From: CAZPUI01 sp964415525
GTDB lineage: Bacteria; Acidobacteriota; Holophagae; Holophagales; Holophagaceae
Reading direction: 5' to 3'
NCBI GenBank assembly: GCA_964415525.1
Contig: CAYQAS010000016.1
Coordinates: 1 to 49,710 of the forward strand
Length of the DNA stretch: 49,710 nucleotides
Made by a program: the position numbers and the translations under genes. This document shows positions 27,048-34,955 of the stretch, piece by piece. Each line of letters opens with the position of its first letter. Position 1 is the stretch's first letter. Under the pieces are notes generated by a model. It saw only the letters and a program-made list of their open reading frames with translations, was not told the origin of the DNA and searched no databases.

Positions 27048-28310
27048 TCAGAAGCCTTCCGTCGCCAGCACCATGCCCGCCGCCACCGTGGCGTGGGTGG
27101 CCTCGTCCACCAGGATGAAGTGGCCGTTCCCTTTGACCTGCGCGTGGGGATCCGGTGCGATGGGTGCCTGAAGGCGGAGGGAGACCGTGGCGATGTCGTT
27201 CATCCGAAGTTCCGAAGCCGGACGCGGCTCCAGGGTCTCCAGATCAAGCCGCCCCAGGATCTGGTGAACCCTGGCCCGCACCTCCTTGGGACCGTGGCGC
27301 AGCACCAGGCGACTCGTGGGGTCCAAAGGCTTGTCCCCCAGCCAGCAGACCGTGGCAGAAACCTCACGCAGGGGTTCCGGGGCTTGCTCCACCGAGGCGA
27401 GAAGGTCGCCCCGGGAGATGTCCACCTCGTCCTCCAGGTGCAGGGTCACGCTCTGGCCCGCAATGGCTTCCGACAGTTCCTGTCCAAACAGCTCGATGCG
27501 TTTCACGCGGGTACGGGAGCCGCTGGGCAGCACCGCCACGGAATCCCCCACCGCAATGCGGCCACTCTCCACCTTCCCCTGGTAGCCGCGGTAGTCGAGC
27601 AGTTCGGGTGTGCGGGGACGGCAGACGAGCTGCACCGGGAAACGGAAGGGCGCTTCCGCCTCGTCCCGCTGCACTTCCAGGCTCTCCAGGATCTCCAGCA
27701 GGGTCGGCCCCTTATACCAGGCCATCGCTTCGCCCCGCTCCACGATGAGATCACCCTTGAGGGCCGAAAGCGGGATGAAGCGGAGGTCGCGGATGCCGAG
27801 CTTGGTGGCCAGCGGCAGGACCTCATCGACAATGCGGTCGTAGACGGCCTGGTCGTACCCCACGAGATCCATCTTGTTGATGGCCACCAGGACATGGGGC
27901 AGCCCCATCAGGTGCGCGAGGGTCAGGTGGCGTCGCGTCTGTTCCAGCACGCCCTTGCGGGCGTCGATGAGGAGGATAGCCAGGTCCGCCGTGGAGGCGC
28001 CGGTCACCATGTTGCGGGTGTACTGGGCGTGGCCCGGGGCGTCCGCCAGGATGTATTTGCGCGTGCCGGTGCTGAAGTAGCGGTAGGCGACATCGATGGT
28101 GATGCCCTGCTCGCGCTCCGCCTGGAGGCCGTCCGTGAGCAGCGAGAGATCGATCTCCGTGAGCCCGCGCTTGCGGCTGGAGAGCTCCAGCGCATCCAGG
28201 GCGTCCGCCAGAATGGCGCGGGTGTCGTAGAGCAGACGCCCGATGAGCGTGGACTTGCCGTCATCCACGGAACCGCAGGTAATGAAACGAAGAAGACCGT
28301 TGTTGGACAT
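27048..28310 (-). CDS. cysN: Sulfate adenylyltransferase subunit 1 (GTPase)
   Basis: This 420-residue EF-Tu-like GTPase, with CysD, drives formation of adenosine 5'-phosphosulfate from ATP and sulfate. The ATG at 28310 has AGGA 6 nt upstream. The upstream frame runs through an inverted-repeat element and is not coding. G motifs are GSVDDGKSTLIGRLLYD (P loop), EREQGITIDVAYRYF (switch I), DAPGH (G3) and NKMD (G4), followed by EF-Tu domains 2 and 3. It is at the short end of the family, with no fused APS kinase. With no cysC here and an APS-type CysH, sulfate is probably reduced directly from APS. It is the last gene of the operon. Confidence 0.95.
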   Translation of the reverse strand: MSNNGLLRFITCGSVDDGKSTLIGRLLYDTRAILADALDALELSSRKRGLTEIDLSLLTDGLQAEREQGITIDVAYRYFSTGTRKYILADAPGHAQYTRNMVTGASTADLAILLIDARKGVLEQTRRHLTLAHLMGLPHVLVAINKMDLVGYDQAVYDRIVDEVLPLATKLGIRDLRFIPLSALKGDLIVERGEAMAWYKGPTLLEILESLEVQRDEAEAPFRFPVQLVCRPRTPELLDYRGYQGKVESGRIAVGDSVAVLPSGSRTRVKRIELFGQELSEAIAGQSVTLHLEDEVDISRGDLLASVEQAPEPLREVSATVCWLGDKPLDPTSRLVLRHGPKEVRARVHQILGRLDLETLEPRPASELRMNDIATVSLRLQAPIAPDPHAQVKGNGHFILVDEATHATVAAGMVLATEGF

Positions 28311-28335
28311 GTTGGATCCTGATTGGAAAGAGGTT

Positions 28336-28514
28336 TTCACCACGGAGAACACGGAGCGCACGGAGAAAAGAAAGAAGCGAAAAATGGGTGTGAGTTGGCG
28401 TTTGATCGGGGGCAAAAAGGGAACGAGTGAGTCGAGGCAGCGGACCATGAATCTCATACATCTGGTTGGTTTCTCGTTTACCTGAACGTTCTTTTCCGTG
28501 TCCTCCGTGGTGAA
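28336..28514. repeat. Inverted-repeat element A between cysD and cysN
   Basis: The ends (28336-28354 and 28496-28514) are 19-bp inverted repeats with one mismatch, reading TTCACCACGGAG(A/G)ACACGG. The left arm carries additional CACGGAG units (to 28365). The ~140 bp between arms is AT-richer than nearby DNA and holds no gene. The element fills nearly the whole 211-bp gap between cysD and cysN. It resembles element B at 29459-29584 in position and in its CACNGAG core. Confidence 0.85.
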
Positions 28515-28521
28515 TCGTTTT

Positions 28522-29421
28522 TCAGAAATAGCCTTCCTTTTTCCGCTGTTCCATGGAGGCTTCGCTGGTCTGGTCGTCGAGGCGCGTCGCGCCACGTTCG
28601 GTGAGTTCGGTCGTGGCGGTTTCCTTGAGGATGTCCTCCACCGTCCGGGCCTCACTGAGCACAGGCGCCGTGCAGCTGATGTCGCCCACGGTGCGGAAAC
28701 GCACGGAGCGTCGCACCACGGAAGCGCCCGGCGCAGGCGGCGTGAGGGGCGTCACCGGCAGCAGTCGTCCGCTCTCGAGCTCCACCACCTCCCGTTCGTG
28801 GGCGAAGTAGATGCTGGGCAGCTCCAGACCTTCCTCCTGGATGTACTGCCAGACATCGAGTTCGGTCCAGTTGGAGATGGGGAAGGCGCGAATGTGCTCG
28901 CCGGGATGGATGCGGGCGTTGTAGAGGTTCCACAGTTCGGGCCGCTGGTGTTTGGGATCCCACTGGCCGAAAGAGTCGCGGAAGCTGAACACGCGCTCCT
29001 TGGCCCGGGCCTTCTCCTCGTCCCGCCGCGCTCCGCCGATGAGGGCGTCGAACTGGAACTCCTCCACCGCATCCAGCAGGGTCACGCTCTGGTGGCGGTT
29101 GCGGCTCTCATCCGCCGAACGCAGCACCACGCGGCCCTTGGCGATGCTTTCGTCGAGGGTACGAACCACGAGGGTCTCACCGAGTTCCGCGGCACGCCGG
29201 TCGCGAAAGTCGATCACTTCGGGATAGTTGTGCCCGGTATCGACGTGCAGGAGCGGGAACGGGAAACGCCCGGGACGGAAGGCTTTCTCTGCGAGCCGCA
29301 GCATCACGATGCTGTCCTTGCCGCCGGAGAAGAGCAGCGCCGGATTCGAGCACTGCCCCGCAACCTCGCGCAGGATGTGGATGCCTTCGGATTCAAGGGA
29401 TTCGAGGTGGGTCAGGGGCAT
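28522..29421 (-). CDS. cysD: Sulfate adenylyltransferase subunit 2
   Basis: This 299-residue catalytic subunit of the CysDN ATP sulfurylase belongs to the PP-loop fold: PALLFSGGKDSIVMLRLAEKAF is the SGGxDS nucleotide loop. LLHVDTGHNYPEVIDFRD, IGGARRDEEKARAKER and NLYNARIHPGEHIRAFPISNWTELDVWQY are family hallmarks. Length matches the family. The start has GGAG 5 nt upstream. It is flanked on both sides by related inverted repeats. It acts with CysN in the cytoplasm and feeds APS to CysH. Confidence 0.97.
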   Translation of the reverse strand: MPLTHLESLESEGIHILREVAGQCSNPALLFSGGKDSIVMLRLAEKAFRPGRFPFPLLHVDTGHNYPEVIDFRDRRAAELGETLVVRTLDESIAKGRVVLRSADESRNRHQSVTLLDAVEEFQFDALIGGARRDEEKARAKERVFSFRDSFGQWDPKHQRPELWNLYNARIHPGEHIRAFPISNWTELDVWQYIQEEGLELPSIYFAHEREVVELESGRLLPVTPLTPPAPGASVVRRSVRFRTVGDISCTAPVLSEARTVEDILKETATTELTERGATRLDDQTSEASMEQRKKEGYF

Positions 29422-29458
29422 GGAAACTCCGACTTAATACGGAAAAACGAAAACTGAA

Positions 29459-29584
29459 ATCGCAGAGGTCACAGAGGAGGCGGAGGTCACAGAGAAAAAA
29501 GGGGGAGAAAAGGAAGGGCGGGTCGACGTCCACGGCCTTGGCTGTCTCTGTGCCCTCCGTGCCTTTCTCTGTGTCCTCTGTGAT
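29459..29584. repeat. Inverted-repeat element B between cysH and cysD
   Basis: The ends (29459-29476 and 29567-29584) are 18-bp inverted repeats with two mismatches, reading ATC(G/A)CAGAGG(T/A)CACAGAG. Extra CAGAG/GGAGGTCACAGAG and CTCCGTGCCTTTCTCTG units lie inside. It occupies most of the 175-bp gap between cysH and cysD and contains no gene. Cores differ from element A mainly by CAGAG in place of CGGAG, so the two are diverged relatives. Confidence 0.85.
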
Positions 29585-29596
29585 GGCTGTTTTCTT

Positions 29597-30280
29597 TTAA
29601 GGACGATGCAGGCCGCATTCCTTGTGGTCGGGGTGTTCCCACCACCAGCGCCCGGCACGGAAGTCCTCGCCTTCGCGGATGGCGCGGGTGCAAGGGGCGC
29701 ATCCGATGCTGGGGTAGCCATGAGCGTGTAGGGGATGCACGGGCACCTTGTGGGCCTTGGCGAAGGCGAGCACGTCAGCCGCTGTCCAATCCAATAGGGG
29801 CGAGACCTTGGTGCGCTGCCCATCGAACTGGATGGTTTCCAAGCCTTCCCGCGTGGGGCTCTGTTCCCGCCGCAGGCCCGTGAGCCAAGCGTGGGAGCCC
29901 GCCAAGGCACGCTTCAGGGGGCCGAGCTTACGCACGGCACAGCAGGCGTGACGGGCCTCCAGACTGTCCCGGAAGCCGAAGAGCCCCTGGGCCGCCACGA
30001 GGGCTTCGACTTCCGCCGCCTCAGGACTGTAGACCTCAAAACGCAGGCCTTCGTATTTCCACCGCAGGCGGTCGTAGGTCTCGTGGGTCTCGGGGTGCAA
30101 ACGGCCCGTGTCCAGGAGGAAGACCCGCACGGGAACCCCCGTCTGGGCCGCGAGGTGCACCAACACGCTGTCCTCCACGGAGGCACTGCAGGCCAGAACC
30201 AGACGATCGGCGAAGGTCTCGGCGGCCCAGGCAACCAGGCCCTGGGCGTCGAGGCCGGTGGGAGGATGAGGATCATTCAC
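29597..30280 (-). CDS. cysH: Adenylylsulfate reductase (thioredoxin-dependent)
   Basis: This 227-residue enzyme reduces APS to sulfite with thioredoxin. LVLACSASVEDSVLVHL is the PP-like loop. ARHACCAVRKLGPL and IGCAPCTRAI give the CC..CxxC set that ligates a [4Fe-4S] cluster in APS-preferring enzymes, and KECGLH near the C-terminus supplies the catalytic Cys. WLTGLRREQSPTR is the substrate-binding segment. The iron-sulfur cysteines argue for APS rather than PAPS specificity, consistent with the lack of a cysC kinase. The start has AGGAG 9 nt upstream. It follows the permease gene by 11 bp. Confidence 0.96.
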   Translation of the reverse strand: MNDPHPPTGLDAQGLVAWAAETFADRLVLACSASVEDSVLVHLAAQTGVPVRVFLLDTGRLHPETHETYDRLRWKYEGLRFEVYSPEAAEVEALVAAQGLFGFRDSLEARHACCAVRKLGPLKRALAGSHAWLTGLRREQSPTREGLETIQFDGQRTKVSPLLDWTAADVLAFAKAHKVPVHPLHAHGYPSIGCAPCTRAIREGEDFRAGRWWWEHPDHKECGLHRP

Positions 30281-30291
30281 GACAGCTCCTG

Positions 30292-31197
30292 TCAGATCTG
30301 GTATTCGGGGTCACGAGGCCGGGTGAGGGCATCGAGACGGCGCTGCAGCAGGCGGCTTCCGATCCGGGCCCGGCGCATCCAGGTGCTCTGCCGCACCAGC
30401 ACGAGCGCCAGGGGGATGATCCAGAGGGCCTGGAAGACCACCCGACGGCGGGGATCCACGGCTTCCAGAAGCCGCGCAAAGCCGATGCCGAGGGCGAAGA
30501 CGTTGAAGGTGATGCAGAAGCGCTTGAAGGTTTTCTCGCGCACCACCTTCGCCACCTGGATACCCACCAGCAGGCCGAGAAAGCCCGCGGGGGCGAGCCA
30601 GGACGCCACACGGAAGGTCTCCTGGGTGTAGAGGCCTAGCGCGACATAGACGAGCGCCGTGAGCAGGCTCTCAGACACCCGAAGCAGGGCCACCGAGGCA
30701 CGATAGGACGTCCGGTCCGTGCGTGCGTTCTGAAAGAAGAGGCTCAGCACGGGCCCGCTGATGGTGGTGGCGCCGTAAATGATCCCGGTGAAGGCACCAA
30801 ACGGAAGACGAGCGCCCGGAGCCGCCAGGGCGGGCCAGCGGAAGCCGGAAGCCTGGAGGAGCACGAGGGGAAAGAGCACACAGTAGGTGGCGAGCTTCAG
30901 GGGCAAGATCGGCAGGAAGCCCACCAGAAGGGCACCCACCACGACGCCCGGGAGCAGACCCATCAGCACGGGGCGCAGCCCCGGCAGCACTGAGGGCACC
31001 GCTCGGCGGCTCGCCACGAGGCTCCCCAGGTTCAGGGCGACCTCCACCAGCACCAGCACGGGATTGAGCACCCGGCTGGCGAGGATGAGGAGCGCCGGAG
31101 GCACGGTCAGGGTGGAGAAGCCGTGCCCCAGGACACCATTCACCACCCCGGCCAGGAAGGCGATGCCCGCGAGGAAGAGGAGTTGTCCCTCAGCCAT
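30292..31197 (-). CDS. TauE/SafE-family membrane permease
   Basis: This 301-residue inner-membrane protein has about eight hydrophobic segments and the family pattern of an N-terminal GIAFLAGVVNGVLGHGFSTLTVP motif and a second half with FGAFTGIIYGATTISGPVLSLFF. Family members export sulfite/organosulfonates or import sulfate. In a sulfate reduction operon it could bring in sulfate or expel excess sulfite. The ATG at 31197 lies inside the 3' end of the sulfite reductase gene (8-bp overlap, GGAG 6 nt upstream), so translation is coupled. Confidence 0.9.
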   Translation of the reverse strand: MAEGQLLFLAGIAFLAGVVNGVLGHGFSTLTVPPALLILASRVLNPVLVLVEVALNLGSLVASRRAVPSVLPGLRPVLMGLLPGVVVGALLVGFLPILPLKLATYCVLFPLVLLQASGFRWPALAAPGARLPFGAFTGIIYGATTISGPVLSLFFQNARTDRTSYRASVALLRVSESLLTALVYVALGLYTQETFRVASWLAPAGFLGLLVGIQVAKVVREKTFKRFCITFNVFALGIGFARLLEAVDPRRRVVFQALWIIPLALVLVRQSTWMRRARIGSRLLQRRLDALTRPRDPEYQI

Positions 31198-32833
31198 GGC
31201 CTTCTCCCAGCTTGGCCGTCAGCGCCTCGGCCCCAGTGCGGGCCGCCCAGTCGCCAAAGGTTTCGCCGGCCTGGCCATCGGAGGCCCAGGCAGCCACGAG
31301 GCGGTTGAAGACCTCGGGCAGTTCTTCGGTAGACACCTTCTGTCGGATGGCCACGGCGAGGCGGGTGCCTTCGGCGCTTCCCCCAGCAAATAGGACATAT
31401 TTGTTCGGCCCCTGCCCTACCAGCGCGAGTTCGGCGGCATAGGGTCGGGCGCAGCCATTGGCGCAGCCGGTAACGCGGAAGACGGGGGCCTGTTCGAGCT
31501 TGCCGTGGCGCACGAGGGCTTCGCGAAGCGGTGCCAGCAGGTCCGGCAGAACCCGTTCCGCCTCGGTAATGGCCAGGGAGCAGAGGGGCAGCGCCACGCA
31601 GGCCAGGGCCCGTTGGGAGAGGGGATCGGCGGTTTTCGCGCCCGCCTCGTTCAGGGCGGCCTGGATCGCCAGCTTGTCGTCGGCCTGAGCACCCAGCAGG
31701 ATCAGATCCTGATCCGGGCTCACCTGCACCGAGAGCCCGTACGAGGCCACCACAGCACGCAGGGCCGCCTTCAGGGGACCGAGGATGCGACCCGCAGGGG
31801 TGTGAACGCCATAGGCCCAGGTGCCGTCCACCCGAGGCAGCCAACCCAGGATGGGCGTGCTCTTCCAGACCGGCAGCTCGCGGCCCTCGAAGGACAGCTC
31901 GGCGCGACGCTCGACCTCTGCCCGGAAGGCCTCCACGCCGAGTTTCGCGACGACGTATTTCAGGCGTGACTGGCGCCGATCGCCGCGGTTGCCCAGGTCC
32001 CGATGGGCACCCACCACGGCTTCCGCCACGGGGATCAGGGCCGTCACCGGAATCCATCCGAGGTGATCTGCCAGCCGGGGGAAGGTCTCCGGCTTACCGT
32101 GGCTCATGCCCATGCCGCCACCGGCGAAGACATGGAAACCGTTGATGACATCACCCTCGAAGGTCACGGCGAATCCGAGGTCGTTGGTGTAGAGGTCGAT
32201 GAGGTTCTCACCGACCTTCGTCACGCCGATCTTGAACTTCCGGGGCAAGTAGGTCTCGCCGTAGAAGGTCTCGACCTCCTGCGCGAGGTCTACCTTTTCG
32301 CCATCCAGCCAGATTTCGGCATAGGCGTTGGACTTGGCCTTGAAGTGATCGGAAAGCAGCGTCGCCACGGCATCCAGGGCCGCGAGATCCGCCCGCCCCC
32401 AGGGGTTCGGGGCCTGGGTCACGTTGCGCACCACATCGCCGCAGGCGCCCTGGGTCGTCTGAAGTGCCTGGGCGAGGCCCTGGATCGTGGCTTTCACATC
32501 CCCCTTCACCACCCCGTGGAGTTCGATGCTCTGGCGGGTGGTCAGACGCAGGCTCGCATCCCCGTAGCGGTCCGCCAGCTCATCCCAGGCCAGATACTGC
32601 ACGCTGCTGAGGCGCCCGCCGGGAATTCGGCCCCGGAGCAGCAGGGTGGGCGGCGGATTCTGGCCGCGCTGATCCCGGTCCTTCTGCTGATAGAGGCCGT
32701 GGGGCTTCAGGAGGTGCTCGCTGTCCTTGGAGAAGCCGGGGTCCGCAGACTGCAGATCCTCCGTCAAGGTGCCGCGAAAATGGCGGCTCTCGCGCTTCAG
32801 GGCTTCGATCGGGGTTTCCTGGGTGGTGGTCAT
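31190..32833 (-). CDS. sir: Assimilatory sulfite reductase, sirohaem protein
   Basis: This 547-residue hemoprotein carries out the six-electron reduction of sulfite to sulfide. It shows the two-fold NIR_SIR repeat (GRIPGGRLSSVQYLAWDELADRYG, then TRQSIELHGV) and the [4Fe-4S]-sirohaem ligands CVALPLC and GCANGC. HVFAGGGMGMSHGKPETFPRLAD is a family motif. The single-subunit length and absence of a flavoprotein partner gene suggest a ferredoxin-dependent type. The ATG overlaps the stop of the sirohaem synthase gene (4 bp), and its 3' end overlaps the permease start (8 bp). Nitrite reductase is an alternative by family, but the context is sulfur. Confidence 0.95.
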   Translation of the reverse strand: MTTTQETPIEALKRESRHFRGTLTEDLQSADPGFSKDSEHLLKPHGLYQQKDRDQRGQNPPPTLLLRGRIPGGRLSSVQYLAWDELADRYGDASLRLTTRQSIELHGVVKGDVKATIQGLAQALQTTQGACGDVVRNVTQAPNPWGRADLAALDAVATLLSDHFKAKSNAYAEIWLDGEKVDLAQEVETFYGETYLPRKFKIGVTKVGENLIDLYTNDLGFAVTFEGDVINGFHVFAGGGMGMSHGKPETFPRLADHLGWIPVTALIPVAEAVVGAHRDLGNRGDRRQSRLKYVVAKLGVEAFRAEVERRAELSFEGRELPVWKSTPILGWLPRVDGTWAYGVHTPAGRILGPLKAALRAVVASYGLSVQVSPDQDLILLGAQADDKLAIQAALNEAGAKTADPLSQRALACVALPLCSLAITEAERVLPDLLAPLREALVRHGKLEQAPVFRVTGCANGCARPYAAELALVGQGPNKYVLFAGGSAEGTRLAVAIRQKVSTEELPEVFNRLVAAWASDGQAGETFGDWAARTGAEALTAKLGEGHG

Positions 32834-33423
32834 GGCTGGGTCTCCGGGTGCAGGTAGGTCGTGCGGAAGGTATCGATGAGCTGAAGAAGGGCGGCGCGGC
32901 GGGCGACGGGATCCGGCAGGCGCCGGAGGAGTTCCTGGCGGGCATCCGTGAGGGCCTGGAGGAGGTCGGCATCGCCTTCGGGAACCAGTGCATCCAGGGC
33001 CTCCCGCACGCTGCGGGAGAGGCCGGGGAAGGTGCCTTCGGTGCCGAGTGCCAGGGTGATCGGCCCGCGGCGCCAGGTGGCGGCGAAGAAGACATCGCAG
33101 TTCGACGGGTCATCCACGGCGTTCACGAGCACGCCTCGAGCACGGCCCAGGGCGACGATGGCGGCGTTGAGGGCAGAATCGTTGGTGGCACTCACGACCA
33201 GGGCCATACCCTCTAGGTCCGGAGGCTCGAAGGATCGGAGCGCGAGGGGAATGCCCGACTCCACAGCCGTATGGATCACGTCCGGAAGGGCCTGGAGCGC
33301 CACGATGCGGATCCTGGCGCCGGTGGGAAGGAGGGCGCGGAGCTTATCCCGCGCGACGGTCCCGGCGCCCACCAACAGGACGGGCCGATTCGAAAGGTCG
33401 TGAAAGAGCGGCAACAGGGCCAT
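32830..33423 (-). CDS. Precorrin-2 dehydrogenase / sirohydrochlorin ferrochelatase
   Basis: This 197-residue protein corresponds to the N-terminal half of CysG or yeast Met8p, oxidising precorrin-2 and probably inserting iron to make sirohaem. RPVLLVGAGTVARDKLRALL is the Rossmann NAD motif, and VVSATNDSALNAAIVALGRARGVLVNAVDDPSNCDVFFAA is the core active-site region. The ATG at 33423 has GGAG 7 nt upstream and lies 80 bp inside the end of cobA in another frame. Sirohaem made here serves the sulfite reductase encoded by the next gene. Confidence 0.94.
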   Translation of the reverse strand: MALLPLFHDLSNRPVLLVGAGTVARDKLRALLPTGARIRIVALQALPDVIHTAVESGIPLALRSFEPPDLEGMALVVSATNDSALNAAIVALGRARGVLVNAVDDPSNCDVFFAATWRRGPITLALGTEGTFPGLSRSVREALDALVPEGDADLLQALTDARQELLRRLPDPVARRAALLQLIDTFRTTYLHPETQP

Positions 33424-34192
33424 GGGGATTCTCCGAAGACGAATGGATGGCGCGGGCGCGGATGACTTCGCCCATGAGCACAAGGCCGGGGCCTTCCGTG
33501 CGGCTACAGACGTGGCCCCCCGCCGCGAGCCTCAGGCTGCTGAGGGTGAGGGTCTCGCCCTCGCACTGAGCCCGTTCCACCAGCGCCACGGGCAGGTTCG
33601 GATCGGCGCCATGGGACAGCAGCTGTCGCGCGACGCCTGCCAGAACGCGGGTGCCCATGTAGAGCGCCAGGGTGGCCGTGCCCCGGGCAAGGCCCTCCCA
33701 GTCCGTCGCGGGATCCTGCAGCAGGTGGTGGCCCTCCAGCACGCGAAGCTCCCGCGCCACGCCGCGGTGAGTGAGCGGAATACCCGTGGCCGCAGCGGCC
33801 CCGAAGATGGCACTCACCCCCGGGATGAACTCGAAGGGGATGCCTGCCTCGGAGAGGGCCTGGGCCTCTTCTCCACCCCGCCCGTAGAGGAGCGGATCGC
33901 CGCCCTTGAGTCGGACAACACGTTTGCCGGTAAGGGCGTGTCGGATCAGCAGTTCGTGGATGACCTCCTGGGGCGTGGACGCTTTCCCGCAGCGCTTTCC
34001 CACGGGAATCACGATCGCCCCAGCGGGATAGAGCGCCTCGAAACCCGGCTCCAGCAGGGCATCCGGAAGGATGACTTCCGCCGCCTGCAAGGCACGAAGC
34101 GCCCGCACCGTCAGGAGATCTGGTGCTCCGGGTCCGGCCCCCACCAGGGAGACGAAGCCGTTCGACGTTTTTGATGGAATGGACTGAGGCAC
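33344..34192 (-). CDS. cobA: Uroporphyrinogen-III C-methyltransferase
   Basis: This 282-residue SAM-dependent enzyme methylates uroporphyrinogen III twice to give precorrin-2. The GTG at 34192 is chosen because GGAGGG sits 4 nt upstream; earlier ATGs (34255, 34291) fall inside the riboswitch. VSLVGAGPGAPDLLTVRA, VVRLKGGDPLLYGRGGEEA, FIPGVSAIFGAAAATGIPLTHRG and TLALYMG follow the SUMT family order. The C-terminal ~25 residues (PHGPVAALSRPFESARPVGG) extend beyond the usual end and overlap the next gene by 80 bp. It is the first gene of the sulfate assimilation operon, under the SAM riboswitch. Confidence 0.95.
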   Translation of the reverse strand: MPQSIPSKTSNGFVSLVGAGPGAPDLLTVRALRALQAAEVILPDALLEPGFEALYPAGAIVIPVGKRCGKASTPQEVIHELLIRHALTGKRVVRLKGGDPLLYGRGGEEAQALSEAGIPFEFIPGVSAIFGAAAATGIPLTHRGVARELRVLEGHHLLQDPATDWEGLARGTATLALYMGTRVLAGVARQLLSHGADPNLPVALVERAQCEGETLTLSSLRLAAGGHVCSRTEGPGLVLMGEVIRARAIHSSSENPHGPVAALSRPFESARPVGGRRDRRAG

Positions 34193-34193
34193 G

Positions 34194-34217
34194 GGACCCT
34201 CCAGGGTGAAGGGGTCC
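34194..34217 (-). promoter_or_regulatory. Hairpin masking the cobA ribosome-binding site
   Basis: On the minus strand GGACCC (34217-34212) pairs with GGGTCC (34199-34194) across a 12-nt loop. The Shine-Dalgarno GGAGGG (34202-34197) lies in the loop and 3' arm. This is a plausible translational expression platform for the SAM riboswitch immediately upstream. Confidence 0.6.
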
Positions 34218-34252
34218 TGCCGTTCCAACGCGATCCCGAGGCGGAAGCTCCG

Positions 34253-34356
34253 CATATCTGCCCGGCAGTGGCCGGCGGGAATTGGCACCACGCGCCCCCA
34301 TGGCGCAGGTTGTCAAGGTGTCATAGGGCCCGGTCCCTCGACCTTTCTGGATATCG
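34253..34356 (-). promoter_or_regulatory. SAM-I (S-box) riboswitch aptamer
   Basis: Read on the minus strand, the element shows the core order of SAM-I riboswitches: GATATC..AGAAAGG, then GAGGGACC-GGGCCC-ATGA-CACC, then ACAACC, a P3 stem GCGCC/GGCGC, the diagnostic GGTGCCAATTCC, a P4 stem CCGGC-CACT-GCCGG, and closing AGATATG. P1 pairs at least ATATC (34355-34351) with GATAT (34258-34254). The ~100-nt size is typical. It precedes cobA and hence the whole sulfate/sirohaem operon. SAM binding would be expected to lower expression when methionine and SAM are plentiful. P1 is short, and part of its leader upstream is close to the assembly gap. Confidence 0.87.
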
Positions 34357-34396
34357 CGTGGCTGGCAAAGAACCACTGACACCTAGGATGCAGGAA

Positions 34397-34496
34397 NNNN
34401 NNNNNNNNNNNNNNNNNNNNNNNNNNNNNNNNNNNNNNNNNNNNNNNNNNNNNNNNNNNNNNNNNNNNNNNNNNNNNNNNNNNNNNNNNNNNNNNN
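34397..34496. other. Assembly gap of 100 Ns
   Basis: Exactly 100 undetermined bases join two contigs. The true gap length is unknown. It removes the promoter region upstream of the riboswitch and the 5' end of the DUF2721 gene. Confidence 0.99.
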
Positions 34497-34955
34497 GCCA
34501 CCGAGATCCTCGGCGCCATGATCACGCCCGCAGTGCTCATCAGCGCCTCCGGCACCCTGACCCTAAGCACGGCCAATCGCCTGAGCCGGGTGGTGGACCG
34601 CGTTCGCACCTTGGCGAAGGAGGCCCAGGATGGGCGTGACCCCGCCCGCCTGGAGCTGGTGCATTCGCAGCTCCGAAGCCTCTCCCGCCGCATCATTCTC
34701 CTGCGCAACGCCATGACCGCCCTTTACAGCGCCATCGGGCTCCTGGTGGGCTCCAGCATCGCCATCGGCACCGTGGCCACCCTGCAATGGCGCTACGGCT
34801 GGATGCCCATCGCCCTCGGCCTCTTTGGCGCCTGCGCCTTGTTCACCGCCAGCATCCTGCTGGTGCGCGAGGCGAGGTTGGCGGTGGGTTCCACGCTGGA
34901 GGAGCTGGAGTTTGTGAAGCGGATCACGGCGTCTGGAGCGGATCGGAAGGGCTGA
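34497..34955 (+). CDS. DUF2721 membrane protein, 5' truncated by gap
   Basis: The visible part encodes 152 residues, open from the first known base after the gap. GAMITPAVLISASGTLTLSTANRLSRVVDRVRTL is the DUF2721 signature. Two further hydrophobic segments (ALYSAIGLLVGSSIAIGTVATL and WMPIALGLFGACALFTASILLV) complete a three-helix membrane protein. The ATG at 34518 has no good ribosome-binding site, so the true start is probably in the gap. No function is established for the family. Confidence 0.8.
   Translation, partial: ATEILGAMITPAVLISASGTLTLSTANRLSRVVDRVRTLAKEAQDGRDPARLELVHSQLRSLSRRIILLRNAMTALYSAIGLLVGSSIAIGTVATLQWRYGWMPIALGLFGACALFTASILLVREARLAVGSTLEELEFVKRITASGADRKG

Noticed and set aside
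28311..28655. Extended N-terminus of CysN
   Set aside because: It reads through inverted-repeat element A and into cysD in another frame; the EF-Tu-like domain starts at the ATG at 28310.
28336..29584. Insertion sequence or transposon around cysD
   Set aside because: The two elements are imperfectly related and no transposase is encoded; cysD belongs to the operon, so it is not cargo in any demonstrable way.
34253..34356. Cobalamin riboswitch, considered because cobA follows
   Set aside because: No B12-box is present; the GGTGCCAATTCC and GAGGGACC motifs fit the SAM-I class instead.
34268..34714. Frames reading through the N gap
   Set aside because: They contain undetermined residues and cannot be assessed across an assembly gap.
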